Shown: piece by piece, positions 1 through 8,737 of the stretch
How the letters are laid out: each line of letters starts with the position of its first letter
Numbering within the stretch: the first letter of the stretch is position 1
From: SAR86 cluster bacterium SAR86A
Lineage (GTDB): Bacteria; Pseudomonadota; Gammaproteobacteria; Magnimaribacterales; D2472
Assembly: GCA_000252525.1 (NCBI GenBank)
Contig: JH611156.1
Coordinates: 183,381 to 247,380, forward strand
Reading direction: 5' to 3'
DNA length: 64,000 nucleotides
The notes under the pieces: generated by a model
Told to the model about the DNA's origin: nothing
The model's database searches: none
The model's input: only the letters and a program-made list of their open reading frames with translations
Made by a program: the position numbers and the translations under genes

Positions 1-720
1 GTGTGTTAACAAGAATTCTGGTGGAAGATCGCCAGATAATCTTCTCAAGTCATTCATGTTTTCAAACATCTCGCCCATTGAGTTAGGGTTATAACCGGCA
101 TTAACTAAATTTATAAAACCAACTCTATCAGCTTCTTTTTCAAATAATCTACTGTATCTAAGATTTTGTTGTTGCATTATGGCTGGCCCAACTGCGATTG
201 CATTCGGATTATTGCTTATCAATGCTATTGCAATAGAAGATACCATTACTAATGCAGACGAAAGATTACTGTCCTTTGACTTTAGAACATTTCTTGCAAA
301 ATGCCTCTGGCTTAAGTGAGCCAATTCATGAGCTAAAACTGATGAAAATTGTCCTTCATTATCAGCATGTAAAAAAAGCCCGCCATTTACTCCAATAATT
401 CCACCAGGTGCTGCAAAAGCATTAAGTGAACTATCGTCAATTAGTAAAATATTAAATGACCTGTTTGCAACTTGACTATATTCTGAAAGTCGATAAATGA
501 GATGTTCTGTGTAGTCAAAAAGAAGTGGATCAGATATTAAAGGAGCTTGAGAATAAACTTGTTTAAGGAACTGTTGCCCTATAGCTCTTTCCTGAGATAC
601 TGAGACTGCTCCTGAGACCCTGTCTCCTAGTTCAGGTAGATCTAACTCTTGTGCGTAAGAATATGCTGACGACAAAAAAACGCTCAAGAAAATATAAAAA
701 TTTAAAAATTTTGAATTCAT
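1..720 (-). CDS. bepA: BepA-like M48 metalloprotease, 3' end cut by the window edge
   Basis: Periplasmic zinc metallopeptidase of family M48; BepA degrades or assists stalled outer-membrane proteins at the BAM complex. The 240 codons visible begin with ATG at 718-720 and a signal peptide (hydrophobic residues 4-21, then AYSYAQ). The zinc motif HELAH is at 131-135 and the third ligand glutamate lies in FEKEAD (E196), close to E. coli positions H136/H140/E201 (from memory). The reading frame is still open at base 1, so the C-terminal TPR part is outside the window. It is divergent from perM, the same neighbour as in E. coli. Family assignment is firm; the BepA subfamily rests on context and the motif PEFLLTH. 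Confidence 0.85.
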   Translation of the reverse strand, partial: MNSKFLNFYIFLSVFLSSAYSYAQELDLPELGDRVSGAVSVSQERAIGQQFLKQVYSQAPLISDPLLFDYTEHLIYRLSEYSQVANRSFNILLIDDSSLNAFAAPGGIIGVNGGLFLHADNEGQFSSVLAHELAHLSQRHFARNVLKSKDSNLSSALVMVSSIAIALISNNPNAIAVGPAIMQQQNLRYSRLFEKEADRVGFINLVNAGYNPNSMGEMFENMNDLRRLSGDLPPEFLLTH

Positions 721-800
721 TTAAAATATGATATCTTTGATTTTATATCATTTTCATAAAAGTCATTACTCTAATATGCTATTTTTCAGCCAATCTTATA

Positions 801-813
801 TATAATAAACCCA
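801..813 (+). promoter_or_regulatory. -10 element positioned for a leaderless perM mRNA
   Basis: TATAAT at 801-806 is followed by six bases (AAACCC) and then the perM ATG at 813. Transcription normally starts about seven bases after the -10 hexamer, which would put +1 on the start codon. There is no Shine-Dalgarno-like sequence before the ATG and no convincing -35 hexamer at 778-783, so this is a candidate only. Confidence 0.4.
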
Positions 814-1874
814 TGTTTGAACATATAAATAATGTATTTAAAAAGATATTCAATAATGAAGAAACAATTATTTTTTCTTTGATTATTGTTCTCTCACTGG
901 TTGTACTTAATTTTTTTGCAGCAGTTTTAACCCCATTCATTATAAGTATAGTTGTAGCATATCTTTTGGTAGGCCTTCAAAAAAAAATAGAGACTTATAA
1001 TATTTCTGAGTCTATAGCCTTAATGCTTTCATTTAGCATATTTATTATTTTTGGTGCGGCAATGTTTATATGGCTAATACCATTGATATATGTTCAATTG
1101 CAATCATTCGTATTGGATTTACCAAGACTTTTTAATGAATTTTTAAATTTTGTTTCTAATATGCCAACTGCTTTTCCTGAATTAGTTACGTCTGATCAAA
1201 TATCTGTTTTTTTTCAAGCAGTATCATCAGAACTTTCTTCCATCACCCAAAATATTGTGAAATCCTCAATATCTGGAATCCAAAGTACTATTACTGTATT
1301 GCTATATGTTATTTTGTTTCCAATTCTTGTTTTCTTTTTCTTATTCGATAGAAAAAATATTATAGAGGGCATTACAAATATTATTCCGGGTAAAAGAGAA
1401 ATGTTTTCAAACGTATGGAAAGAAATGGATGTTCAATTAAGCAACTACGTAAGAGGAAAAGTTCTTGAGATCCTAATAGTTGGTTTTGCAGCTGCAATAT
1501 TATTTTCGTTTTTTGGATTGAAATATACTGCATTATTGTCAGTGCTAGTTGGCTTATCAGTGTTAATTCCTTATGTTGGTGCTTTTACAGTAACAATTCC
1601 AATAATCATCATTGGCTTATTACAATTTGGTCTTGGCTCACAATTTTATTTATTAGTTGGGTTGTATCTTTTATTGCAATTTCTTGATGGAAATCTCTTG
1701 GTACCGATTATCTTTTCTGAGGCAGTTAAACTTCATCCAATTATTATTATTCTTGCTGTTTTCATTTTTGGAAGTATGTTTGGTTTTTGGGGTGTTTTCT
1801 TTTCAATACCATTGGCAACATTTATAAAAGCTGTATGGAATTCTTGGCCTGGATCCTCTTTAAATGAAACATAA
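813..1874 (+). CDS. perM: AI-2E/PerM family membrane transporter
   Basis: Inner-membrane protein of the AI-2E transporter (PerM/UPF0118) superfamily, 353 residues, the usual length. Two N-terminal hydrophobic segments (about 20-50 and 65-90) precede a soluble loop. Further hydrophobic stretches from about 160 include the family pattern FPILVFFFLFDR and the C-terminal run ending FGFWGVFFSIPLATFIKAV. The substrate is unknown; some homologues move AI-2, sodium/protons or indole-3-acetate. The start codon is the only one that fits the promoter and family length. The gene overlaps the following peptidase gene by 11 bases, so the two are probably cotranslated. Confidence 0.85.
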   Translation: MFEHINNVFKKIFNNEETIIFSLIIVLSLVVLNFFAAVLTPFIISIVVAYLLVGLQKKIETYNISESIALMLSFSIFIIFGAAMFIWLIPLIYVQLQSFVLDLPRLFNEFLNFVSNMPTAFPELVTSDQISVFFQAVSSELSSITQNIVKSSISGIQSTITVLLYVILFPILVFFFLFDRKNIIEGITNIIPGKREMFSNVWKEMDVQLSNYVRGKVLEILIVGFAAAILFSFFGLKYTALLSVLVGLSVLIPYVGAFTVTIPIIIIGLLQFGLGSQFYLLVGLYLLLQFLDGNLLVPIIFSEAVKLHPIIIILAVFIFGSMFGFWGVFFSIPLATFIKAVWNSWPGSSLNET

Positions 1875-2829
1875 AGTCTTAGTACTATGTTTTTTATTAT
1901 CTCAAGTATCTTTTCTAATGAGTTCTGAAAATTATGGTATTGCAGTTCACGGTGGAGCTGGAGTAATGAAAAATCTCTCTGAAAATCAGAAACAAAAGAT
2001 TGAAGAACAAATCATAAAGACCTTAACAGAAGCCTTCAAGATAATTGAACAAGGTGGGACAAGCATGGATGCAGTAGAGTTTGCTGTTTCAGAATTTGAG
2101 GATTCTCCTTTATTTAACGCTGGCAGAGGTTCAGTCTATAATTCAGAAGAAGTCCAGGAAATGGATGCATCTATAATGAGCGGCCAAAATAGATCTGCAG
2201 GAGCGGTCGCTTCGGTAAGAACTATCAAAAATCCAATCAAAGTAGCAAGAAAAGTTGCAGATCTTACAGAACACGTAATGTTAATTGGTGAAGGGGCTGA
2301 AAAATTTGCTGAACAGATTGGAGAGGAGATTGTTAGTAAAGATTATTTTTACTCTGAAAAGAATCTTAAGAGATTGAGAAAAGCTAAAAACAAATCTACA
2401 AATTTAAATTTAATCCAGGACAAGATAGGAACAGTTGGAGCTGTAGCAATTGATAAATATGGAAATATTGCTGCTGCGACATCAACGGGTGGAATGACTA
2501 ACAAAATGCCTGGAAGAGTAGGTGATTCTCCTATCATAGGATCTGGAACGTGGGCACAAAATAATGTTTGTGGAGTTTCATCAACCGGACATGGCGAATT
2601 CTTTATAAAATATCAGGTAGCTAAAGAAGTTTGTACAAGAATTGAATATTTGAACAAATCCATAGTTGAAGCATCTCAAGAGATTATTGATGAATTAGAG
2701 CAAATTGAGGCATATGGCGGCATAATTGCGATCGATTATGATGCAAATATAGCTATGCCATTTAATACTGATGGAATGATAAGAGGAGGTATTACAAATA
2801 AAAGAAAAATTTTTGTTGAAATTTATTAA
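1864..2829 (+). CDS. iaaA: Isoaspartyl peptidase/L-asparaginase with signal peptide
   Basis: Ntn-hydrolase of the plant-type asparaginase family: it cleaves isoaspartyl dipeptides and L-asparagine after autoprocessing into two subunits. The autocatalytic threonine is T190 in the motif GTVGAVA; HGGAG (29-33) near the N terminus and STGG after the cleavage site are also typical. Unlike the cytoplasmic E. coli enzyme, which begins almost directly at the HGGAG strand, this protein has an extra hydrophobic leader (residues 3-19, ending FLMSSEN) that looks like a signal peptide, so it is probably periplasmic. It overlaps perM by 11 bases and is tail-to-tail with bcp (overlap 4 bases). Confidence 0.87.
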   Translation: MKHKVLVLCFLLSQVSFLMSSENYGIAVHGGAGVMKNLSENQKQKIEEQIIKTLTEAFKIIEQGGTSMDAVEFAVSEFEDSPLFNAGRGSVYNSEEVQEMDASIMSGQNRSAGAVASVRTIKNPIKVARKVADLTEHVMLIGEGAEKFAEQIGEEIVSKDYFYSEKNLKRLRKAKNKSTNLNLIQDKIGTVGAVAIDKYGNIAAATSTGGMTNKMPGRVGDSPIIGSGTWAQNNVCGVSSTGHGEFFIKYQVAKEVCTRIEYLNKSIVEASQEIIDELEQIEAYGGIIAIDYDANIAMPFNTDGMIRGGITNKRKIFVEIY

Positions 2830-3290
2830 AGGTTTTTTACTTCATTTAATACTTCATCGACATGACCTTTAACTTTAACCGATCTCCATTCTCTTTTAAC
2901 TTTACCAGCCTTATCTATCAAAAATGTTGATCTATCGACACCCAAGTATTGTTTCCCATACATTGATTTCATTTTCATTACATCAAAAGCATTACACATT
3001 TTTTCATCTGGATCTGATAATAATTCAAAAGGAAAAGACTGTTTCGATTTAAAGTTTTCGTGTGATTTAACGCTATCCCTTGATACACCAAGAATTTCAG
3101 TGTCATATTTTTTAAATTCTTTGTAGTTATCTCTGAAATCCTGACCCTCTGTTGTACATCCAGGGGTGCTATCTTTTGGATAAAAATAGATAACAAGATT
3201 TTTGTTTGAAAAATCTTTATTTGAGAAAGTTTTATTATTGGTGCATTCTCCTTGAAACGCTGGACATTTTTTGCCTTCTAGATTACTCAT
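2826..3290 (-). CDS. bcp: Thioredoxin-dependent thiol peroxidase (Bcp/PrxQ)
   Basis: Atypical peroxiredoxin that reduces hydrogen and alkyl peroxides, 154 residues. The peroxidatic cysteine is C45 in DSTPGCTTE, with the family signature YFYPKDSTPGC. The resolving cysteine found five residues later in E. coli Bcp (C50) is replaced by Q50, so this is a 1-Cys type or uses another cysteine (C9, C16 or C99). In E. coli bcp is also near dapA-bamC-purC. Here it is divergent from dapA, and gcvR, normally between them, is absent. Confidence 0.93.
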   Translation of the reverse strand: MSNLEGKKCPAFQGECTNNKTFSNKDFSNKNLVIYFYPKDSTPGCTTEGQDFRDNYKEFKKYDTEILGVSRDSVKSHENFKSKQSFPFELLSDPDEKMCNAFDVMKMKSMYGKQYLGVDRSTFLIDKAGKVKREWRSVKVKGHVDEVLNEVKNL

Positions 3291-3358
3291 GTTTTTTATT
3301 CCTTATGACAGTTATTTTTATAATAGTGTATAGTCTTATTTTACTTAATTATAAAACG

Positions 3359-4246
3359 ATGCAAGAGTTGAATGGAAGTTTTGTAGCATTAGTTTCTCCC
3401 ATGAAAAGTAATGGAGATATAGACCATAGCGCATTAAAAAAACTTATTGATTGGCATATTGAAGAAGGGACTGATGGCATTGTTTCAGTTGGAACTACAG
3501 GTGAATCAGCAACAGTAAATTTTAATGAACATATCGAACTAATCAAATATACAGTTGATTATGTTAACAACAGAGTTCCTGTCATTGCGGGAACTGGAGC
3601 AAACTCTACTTCTGAAGCTCTTGATTTAACAATTGAATCTGAAAAAAATGGAGCAGATTATGCTCTTCTAGTAACTCCTTATTACAATAAGCCAACTCAG
3701 GCTGGTTTGATAAAACACTACACAAAGATCGCTGATTCTTGCAACATACCACAAATTTTATATAACGTTCCCTCCAGAACTTCATGTGATTTACTTCCAG
3801 AAACAGTAAAGCATCTATCCAATCATAAGAATATTGTTGGAATTAAAGAAGCTGTGAATGACAAACAAAGAATAAATGATTTAATAAACATTTCTAAAGA
3901 TAACGATAACTTTAAAATTTTATCGGGCGATGATCCGACTTTCTGCGAATTTCTTCAATTAGGTGGTGATGGTGTGATTTCAGTAGCAGCAAATGTAATA
4001 CCCAATGATATTTCAAAAATCTGTAAAGCAGTTCGTAATAATAATAATGAAGAAGCAACAGAAATAAATAAAAAATATTTTAATCTATATGAACTGCTAT
4101 TTATTGAGTCAAATCCAATTCCTGTAAAATGGATGTTATATAAAATGGGCCTCATAGACAATATTCTAAGGCTACCATTAATTGAATTAGATACTAAGTA
4201 TCATGAAATTATTTCAGCTGAGATGATAAAATTACAGTTAATATGA
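3359..4246 (+). CDS. dapA: 4-hydroxy-tetrahydrodipicolinate synthase
   Basis: First committed enzyme of lysine/diaminopimelate synthesis; condenses pyruvate with aspartate semialdehyde. 295 residues from the ATG at 3359. The frame is open for 51 more codons upstream, but that part is hydrophobic, overlaps bcp and does not match DapA, which starts close to the NGSFVALVSP strand. Schiff-base lysine is K163 (GIKEAV), proton-relay tyrosine Y135 (LYNVPSRT), and the substrate loop GTTGES is at 45-50. A TATAAT-like hexamer at 3319-3324 could drive it. It shares ATGA with bamC. Confidence 0.96.
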   Translation: MQELNGSFVALVSPMKSNGDIDHSALKKLIDWHIEEGTDGIVSVGTTGESATVNFNEHIELIKYTVDYVNNRVPVIAGTGANSTSEALDLTIESEKNGADYALLVTPYYNKPTQAGLIKHYTKIADSCNIPQILYNVPSRTSCDLLPETVKHLSNHKNIVGIKEAVNDKQRINDLINISKDNDNFKILSGDDPTFCEFLQLGGDGVISVAANVIPNDISKICKAVRNNNNEEATEINKKYFNLYELLFIESNPIPVKWMLYKMGLIDNILRLPLIELDTKYHEIISAEMIKLQLI

Positions 4247-5229
4247 TTAAATATTTTTTAATTTTAGTGACAATGATCTTGATAAGTTCATGTTCATTGT
4301 TTGGTGGTTCAGAAGGTTATTTTCCTGATAAGAAATATGATTTTTTAGATGAAGAAATTGAAGAGGATATTTCTCTACCAGGTTCTTTATCAAATCCAGA
4401 TACTGAAAATCATTATCCAGTATCAGATCTTGAGATTATTGATGATCAGCTTGAGGTCCCCAAACCAAGACAAATTTTTGCATCATCTGGGAATAGCTCG
4501 GTTCAGCTTCGACGATTAGGTGAGTTAATGTGGATTTACATAGAAACTCTTCCATCTACCTCTTGGCCAATATCAAAAAATTACTGGGATACTTCTATAT
4601 ATGAAGTTACAAAAGCTGATCCAAACACTGGTGAGATTGATATTGATTATGACCAAAATACAAAACTTCAAATGCGAGTTGAACACGGCATTAAAGAAGC
4701 ATCAACTGAGATTTTTCTATACCAAATAAACAAAAGTGATGGAACAATCATTAGTAATCCAGATTTTCTTCAAAATCAAATGTCACAAATTGTTGAGTAC
4801 TTTGCAGAATCAATAAGTAATTTTTCTGGTACTTCACTTGCAGCGCAAAATTTAAATGAAATGAAAAAAGCAAACATTTTTACAGAGGATGGAAAAACAG
4901 TAATTGCATTAGATTTGAATTTTGATAGAGCATGGTCATCAGTTAGCAAGGCTTTGGTTGATGCAAATATTGTTACAAATGACAGAGATAGAACCAATGG
5001 AATATTTTTTGTTAGCTATGCTCAGGAAGAAGAAGGAGGATTTTTTGGTCTTTTTGGAAGAAGAAACGAACAAGTAAATCCTGAAGAAATTGTTATTGGT
5101 GAAGAATCAGATTTTGAAATTATAATAACTGAAGAAAATGATAAAACGTTTGTTCGAGCCGTATCAAAAGATGGTAATATTGAAGAATCTGAACAACTTT
5201 TATCGAAAATAAACGAATCTTTAAGCTAA
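4243..5229 (+). CDS. bamC: Outer-membrane assembly lipoprotein BamC
   Basis: Lipoprotein accessory subunit of the BAM complex, 328 residues. Signal peptide with lipobox ISSC gives the lipidated C17. A long low-complexity acidic linker (about 20-75) is followed by two helix-grip-like domains; LGELMWIYIETLPSTSWP lies in the first and FDRAWSSVSKALVDANI in the second. Its place between dapA and purC matches E. coli dapA-bamC-purC. It overlaps dapA by 4 bases and purC by one. Sequence is weakly conserved in this family, so synteny carries much of the call. Confidence 0.88.
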   Translation: MIKYFLILVTMILISSCSLFGGSEGYFPDKKYDFLDEEIEEDISLPGSLSNPDTENHYPVSDLEIIDDQLEVPKPRQIFASSGNSSVQLRRLGELMWIYIETLPSTSWPISKNYWDTSIYEVTKADPNTGEIDIDYDQNTKLQMRVEHGIKEASTEIFLYQINKSDGTIISNPDFLQNQMSQIVEYFAESISNFSGTSLAAQNLNEMKKANIFTEDGKTVIALDLNFDRAWSSVSKALVDANIVTNDRDRTNGIFFVSYAQEEEGGFFGLFGRRNEQVNPEEIVIGEESDFEIIITEENDKTFVRAVSKDGNIEESEQLLSKINESLS

Positions 5230-5945
5230 TGAATAAAATTCAAGAAATAACAAAAGGCAAAGCTAAGTCAATGTTTACTACTGAAAATGATGATCATTTA
5301 ATAATGCATTTCAGTGATGATACCTCTGCTTTTGATGGGAAAAAGAAAGAGGCACTTCTCGGTAAAGGCGCTGTTAACAATCAATTTAATGCTTTCATTA
5401 TGGATCATCTTAAAGAAAATGGTGTAGATACACACCTTATTGAGATGATAGATAATACTGATTCACTTGTATATAAATTAGAAATGTTCCCAATTGAATG
5501 TGTTATAAGAAATAGAGCATCTGGATCAATTTGTAAGCGCTTAGGCACAGAGGACGGCTTAGTTTTTGAGAGTCCATTATTTGAGTTTTTTCTCAAAGAT
5601 GATGATCTTGGTGACCCGCTCATTAATGATGAACACATCATTTCTTTTGGATGGGCAAATTTAAGTCAAATAGAAGAAATGAAAAAACAAACATACAAGG
5701 TCAATGAAATTTTATCTAAGTTATTTCTTGATTCAGGATTAATCTTAGTTGATTTCAAAGTTGAATTTGGAGTGTACAAAGATAAAATTTTGTTAGCCGA
5801 CGAATTTACACCTGATGGTTGTAGGTTGTGGGATTCAAAAACAATGAAAAAGATGGACAAAGATCGTTTTAGGCAAGGCCTCGGCGATGTTGTTGAATCA
5901 TATCATCAAGTAGCTGATAGATTGGGCATGAATATAGAAACTTGA
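5229..5945 (+). CDS. purC: SAICAR synthetase
   Basis: Phosphoribosylaminoimidazole-succinocarboxamide synthase of purine synthesis, 238 residues (E. coli 237). N-terminal GKAKSMFTTE nucleotide-binding strand, RNRASGS (family RNxAAGS) at about 94-100, and the signatures FKVEFG and ADEFTPDGCRLWD are visible. Its start overlaps the bamC stop by one base (TAATG). The last eight bases lie inside the IscR operator of the next operon. Confidence 0.97.
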   Translation: MNKIQEITKGKAKSMFTTENDDHLIMHFSDDTSAFDGKKKEALLGKGAVNNQFNAFIMDHLKENGVDTHLIEMIDNTDSLVYKLEMFPIECVIRNRASGSICKRLGTEDGLVFESPLFEFFLKDDDLGDPLINDEHIISFGWANLSQIEEMKKQTYKVNEILSKLFLDSGLILVDFKVEFGVYKDKILLADEFTPDGCRLWDSKTMKKMDKDRFRQGLGDVVESYHQVADRLGMNIET

Positions 5946-5962
5946 CTAAAATAGTCGGGTAT
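5938..5962 (+). promoter_or_regulatory. Type 1 IscR binding site
   Basis: Bases 5938-5962 match the E. coli type 1 IscR consensus (ATASYYGACTRWWWYAGTCRRSTAT, from memory) at 24 of 25 positions; the only mismatch is A for T at 5939. The core is GACT-AAAAT-AGTC. The site overlaps the end of purC and covers the -35 region of the iscR promoter, so [2Fe-2S]-IscR bound here should repress its own operon. Confidence 0.9.
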
Positions 5963-5969
5963 TTATAAT
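5942..5969 (+). promoter_or_regulatory. iscR operon promoter
   Basis: TTGACT (5942-5947) and TATAAT (5964-5969) are separated by 16 bases, close to a consensus sigma-70 promoter. The -35 lies within the IscR site. The -10 ends six bases before the iscR GTG at 5976, so the transcript would begin at or next to the start codon. Confidence 0.85.
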
Positions 5970-5975
5970 GCATGC

Positions 5976-6410
5976 GTGAGATTAACTACTAAAAGCAAAT
6001 ATGCAGTTAGCGCACTTACTGAGTTAAGCTTTTTACAATCTTCTGGTCCGGTTTCTTTGAGCGATATATCAAATAATCAAAATATAGAGCTTAATTATCT
6101 AGAGCAGATCTTTCGTAAGCTTAGAATTGCAGGCATCGTTAAAAGCATTAGAGGCAGAAATGGAGGCTATTTGTATGCAAAAGACCCTGCAAATATTTCT
6201 GTCAAAGAAGTTATGAATGCTGTAGATGAAGTTCTTGATGCAACAAAATGTAATGGGACGTCAAATTGTCATAATGGAAAAAAATGTAGTACACATGACC
6301 TATGGCATGAATTAAACAATATAGTTGAAGATTATTTAGAAAAAATAACCATAAATAGCCTTGTAGAAACATATGATAGCCCATATATTAAGTTTAAAGA
6401 GATAAATTAG
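5976..6410 (+). CDS. iscR: Iron-sulfur cluster regulator IscR
   Basis: Rrf2-family winged-helix repressor that senses [2Fe-2S] status, 144 residues. GTG start is supported by the conserved family start [11 protein letters not shown]; ATGs at 5968 and 5972 are out of frame and stop quickly. Cluster ligands C92, C98, C104 and H107 are at exactly the E. coli numbers. The recognition helix region [19 protein letters not shown] is at 42-60. It heads iscRSUA-fdx-iscX and abuts iscS without a gap. Autorepression through the site at 5938-5962 is expected. Confidence 0.97.
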   Translation: MRLTTKSKYAVSALTELSFLQSSGPVSLSDISNNQNIELNYLEQIFRKLRIAGIVKSIRGRNGGYLYAKDPANISVKEVMNAVDEVLDATKCNGTSNCHNGKKCSTHDLWHELNNIVEDYLEKITINSLVETYDSPYIKFKEIN

Positions 6411-7631
6411 ATGAGCACACAATCAACAATTTATTTGGACTACGCATCAACAACACCTGTTGATCCAAGAGTAGCGTCAAAAATGATGGAATTCCTTACT
6501 CCAGAAGGTGAGTTTGGAAATCCTGCATCTAGATCACATAGATTTGGATGGAAGGCTGATGAAGCTGTAGAGCAAGCAAGATCTCACGTTGCAAATCTTG
6601 TGAATTGTGATCCAAGAGAAATAGTTTGGACATCTGGAGCCACCGAAGCAGACAATTTAGCAATAAAAGGTGTTGCAAGGTTTTATAAGAGTAAAGGCAA
6701 TCATATAATCACTTCAAAAATAGAACATAAAGCAGTCTTAGATCCTTGTAGACAACTTGAAAGGGAAGGATTCGAAGTCACTTATTTAGATCCAGATGAT
6801 GGAGGAGTTATCAGTCCTGAAGCAGTCAAGTCTGCTATGAAAGACTCGACAATCTTGGTTTCTATTATGCACATTAATAATGAATTAGGCACTTTGAATA
6901 ACCTTACAGAAATTGGAGAGATTGTAAGAGAAAAGGGTGCTTTTTTTCATGTAGATGCTGCACAAAGTACAGGAAAAACAGAAATTGATCTCACTAAGAT
7001 GCCAGTCGATCTAATGTCGTTTTCTGCTCATAAAACTTACGGCCCTAAAGGAATTGGCGCATTATATGTTAGAAGAAAACCAAGAGTGAGACTTGAAGCT
7101 TTAATTCATGGAGGTGGCCATGAGAGAGGAATGAGATCAGGTACTTTAGCAACGCATCAAATAGTTGGAATGGGCGAGGCTTTTAGAATAGCAAAAATAG
7201 AAATGGAAAAAGATCTCGCAAAAGTAAATGCTTTTCATAAAAGATTTCTCGAGAAAGTTGAAGAAATTGATCACATATACATAAATGGTGACCTAAATAA
7301 TAAAGTTCCAAATATTCTTAACGTAAGCTTTAATTTCGTTGAGGGTGAGTCTTTGATCATGGGATTGAAAGATATTGCAGTTTCATCAGGTTCAGCATGT
7401 ACTTCAGCTAGTCTTGAGCCTTCATACGTTCTTAGAGCTCTTGGAAGAAAAGATGAACTCGCACATAGTTCAATTAGGTTTTCTTTTGGAAGATTTACAA
7501 GTGATGAAGACGTAGATAATACTTTAAAGATTTTAGGAAATGTAGTTCATCGATTAAGGGAGCTTTCGCCACTTTGGGAGATGCACTTAGACGGTATTGA
7601 TTTAGATACTGTAGAATGGAATACACATTAG
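6411..7631 (+). CDS. iscS: Cysteine desulfurase IscS
   Basis: PLP-dependent enzyme that takes sulfur from cysteine as a persulfide and passes it to IscU and tRNA-thiolation partners. 406 residues (E. coli 404). PLP lysine K208 in [10 protein letters not shown]; catalytic cysteine C330 in [10 protein letters not shown] on the mobile loop; GATEADNLA near residue 76. The start codon follows the iscR stop directly. C-terminal ending [13 protein letters not shown] matches the IscU-binding tail of the family. Confidence 0.98.
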   Translation: MSTQSTIYLDYASTTPVDPRVASKMMEFLTPEGEFGNPASRSHRFGWKADEAVEQARSHVANLVNCDPREIVWTSGATEADNLAIKGVARFYKSKGNHIITSKIEHKAVLDPCRQLEREGFEVTYLDPDDGGVISPEAVKSAMKDSTILVSIMHINNELGTLNNLTEIGEIVREKGAFFHVDAAQSTGKTEIDLTKMPVDLMSFSAHKTYGPKGIGALYVRRKPRVRLEALIHGGGHERGMRSGTLATHQIVGMGEAFRIAKIEMEKDLAKVNAFHKRFLEKVEEIDHIYINGDLNNKVPNILNVSFNFVEGESLIMGLKDIAVSSGSACTSASLEPSYVLRALGRKDELAHSSIRFSFGRFTSDEDVDNTLKILGNVVHRLRELSPLWEMHLDGIDLDTVEWNTH

Positions 7632-7640
7632 GAGTTAGAA

Positions 7641-8045
7641 ATGGCTTACAGTAAAAAAGTTGTTGAAAAGTTTGAAAATACGCTTAATAACCCTGAGGCA
7701 TTCAAGGTTGGAAGATTTGATCCGAAAGAAACTAATGTTGGTACAGGAATGGTTGGTGCGCCAGCTTGTGGCGATGTAATGAAACTTCAGATTAAGTGTG
7801 AGCCAAAGGGCAATACTCATATTATCAAGGATGTTAAATTTAAAACTTATGGTTGTGGATCAGCGATTGCATCTGCGAGTGAACTAGTCGATATGCTAAT
7901 TGGTAAAACACTAGAGGAAGCTAAAGCCATCAAAAATGTTGAAATTGTTGAAGCTCTTGAACTTCCGCCAATAAAGATCCATTGCTCTGTTTTAGCAGAA
8001 GATTCAATAAGACAAGCTATAGAAGACTACGAGTCAAAACAGTAA
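7641..8045 (+). CDS. iscU: Iron-sulfur cluster scaffold IscU
   Basis: Scaffold on which [2Fe-2S]/[4Fe-4S] clusters are built, 134 residues. Cluster ligands C43 (with D45), C72 and C115 are in the motifs PACGD, YGCGSA and HCSVLAED. The LPPIK motif at 108-112 corresponds to the LPPVK peptide that the chaperone HscA recognises in E. coli. This implies that a specialised Hsp70 is still used although hscBA are not in this operon. SD-like GGAG lies at 7631-7634. Confidence 0.97.
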   Translation: MAYSKKVVEKFENTLNNPEAFKVGRFDPKETNVGTGMVGAPACGDVMKLQIKCEPKGNTHIIKDVKFKTYGCGSAIASASELVDMLIGKTLEEAKAIKNVEIVEALELPPIKIHCSVLAEDSIRQAIEDYESKQ

Positions 8046-8049
8046 AAAA

Positions 8050-8391
8050 ATGAGTACATTTACTCCCTCAGAACTAAATTTCTCTGATAGTGCTATAAAT
8101 CATTTTAGTGAAATGATCAGTTCACGCGGAAAGGGAGTTGGTGTAAAAATCGGTGTGAAAAAAGCTGGATGTTCTGGATATGAGTATTTTTTTGACTTTG
8201 TAGACAACGATTTAGATGATCACATATGTTTTAAAAAGAAAGAATTTAACATTTATGTTGACAACATAAGTATAGATTTCTTGAAGGGAAGTCTTGTTGA
8301 CTATGTAGATGATGGCCTTAATAAAGGTATCAAGTTTGTTAATCCAAATGCAAAAGCTGTATGCGGATGTGGCGAAAGCTTTACGATCTAA
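8050..8391 (+). CDS. iscA: A-type iron-sulfur carrier IscA
   Basis: HesB/IscA family carrier, 113 residues, that receives clusters or iron and passes them to apoproteins. Conserved cysteines C41 (KKAGCSGY), C105 and C107 (VCGCGESF) are present. It follows iscU by four bases. In E. coli hscB and hscA come next; here fdx follows after only four bases. Confidence 0.95.
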   Translation: MSTFTPSELNFSDSAINHFSEMISSRGKGVGVKIGVKKAGCSGYEYFFDFVDNDLDDHICFKKKEFNIYVDNISIDFLKGSLVDYVDDGLNKGIKFVNPNAKAVCGCGESFTI

Positions 8392-8395
8392 CAAA

Positions 8396-8737
8396 ATGGC
8401 AAAAATAAAAATATGGCCTCATGAGGAAATTTGTCCTAATGGTGCTGAGATAGAATCTCTACCAGATGAAACAATTTGTGAGGCAGCACTCAGAAATAAT
8501 ATTAAGATCGAACATGCTTGTGAGATGTCATGTGCTTGTACTACTTGCCACTGTATTATTAGAAAAGGTTTTGATTCTCTCGATGAGGCCAGTGATATGG
8601 AAGAAGACCTTCTTGATAAAGCATGGGGTTTAGAACAAACTTCAAGACTTAGTTGTCAAACCATACCTCCAGACAATGAAGAAATTGAAATAGAGTTACC
8701 AAAATATAATATAAATATGGTGTCAGAGGATCATTAA
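8396..8737 (+). CDS. fdx: ISC-type [2Fe-2S] ferredoxin
   Basis: Adrenodoxin-like ferredoxin supplying electrons for cluster assembly, 113 residues from the ATG at 8396. The frame continues upstream into iscA, but MAKIKIWPHE is the natural N terminus. Ligands C42, C48, C51 and C87 are at the same positions as in E. coli Fdx, within ACEMSCACTTCHC and RLSCQT; C46 and C53 are the additional conserved cysteines. The stop overlaps the iscX start (TAATG). Confidence 0.97.
   Translation: MAKIKIWPHEEICPNGAEIESLPDETICEAALRNNIKIEHACEMSCACTTCHCIIRKGFDSLDEASDMEEDLLDKAWGLEQTSRLSCQTIPPDNEEIEIELPKYNINMVSEDH

Noticed and set aside
3206..3358. N-terminal extension of dapA with a hydrophobic stretch
   Set aside because: It overlaps bcp, has no homology to DapA and would be a membrane segment on a cytoplasmic enzyme; ATG 3359 fits the family.
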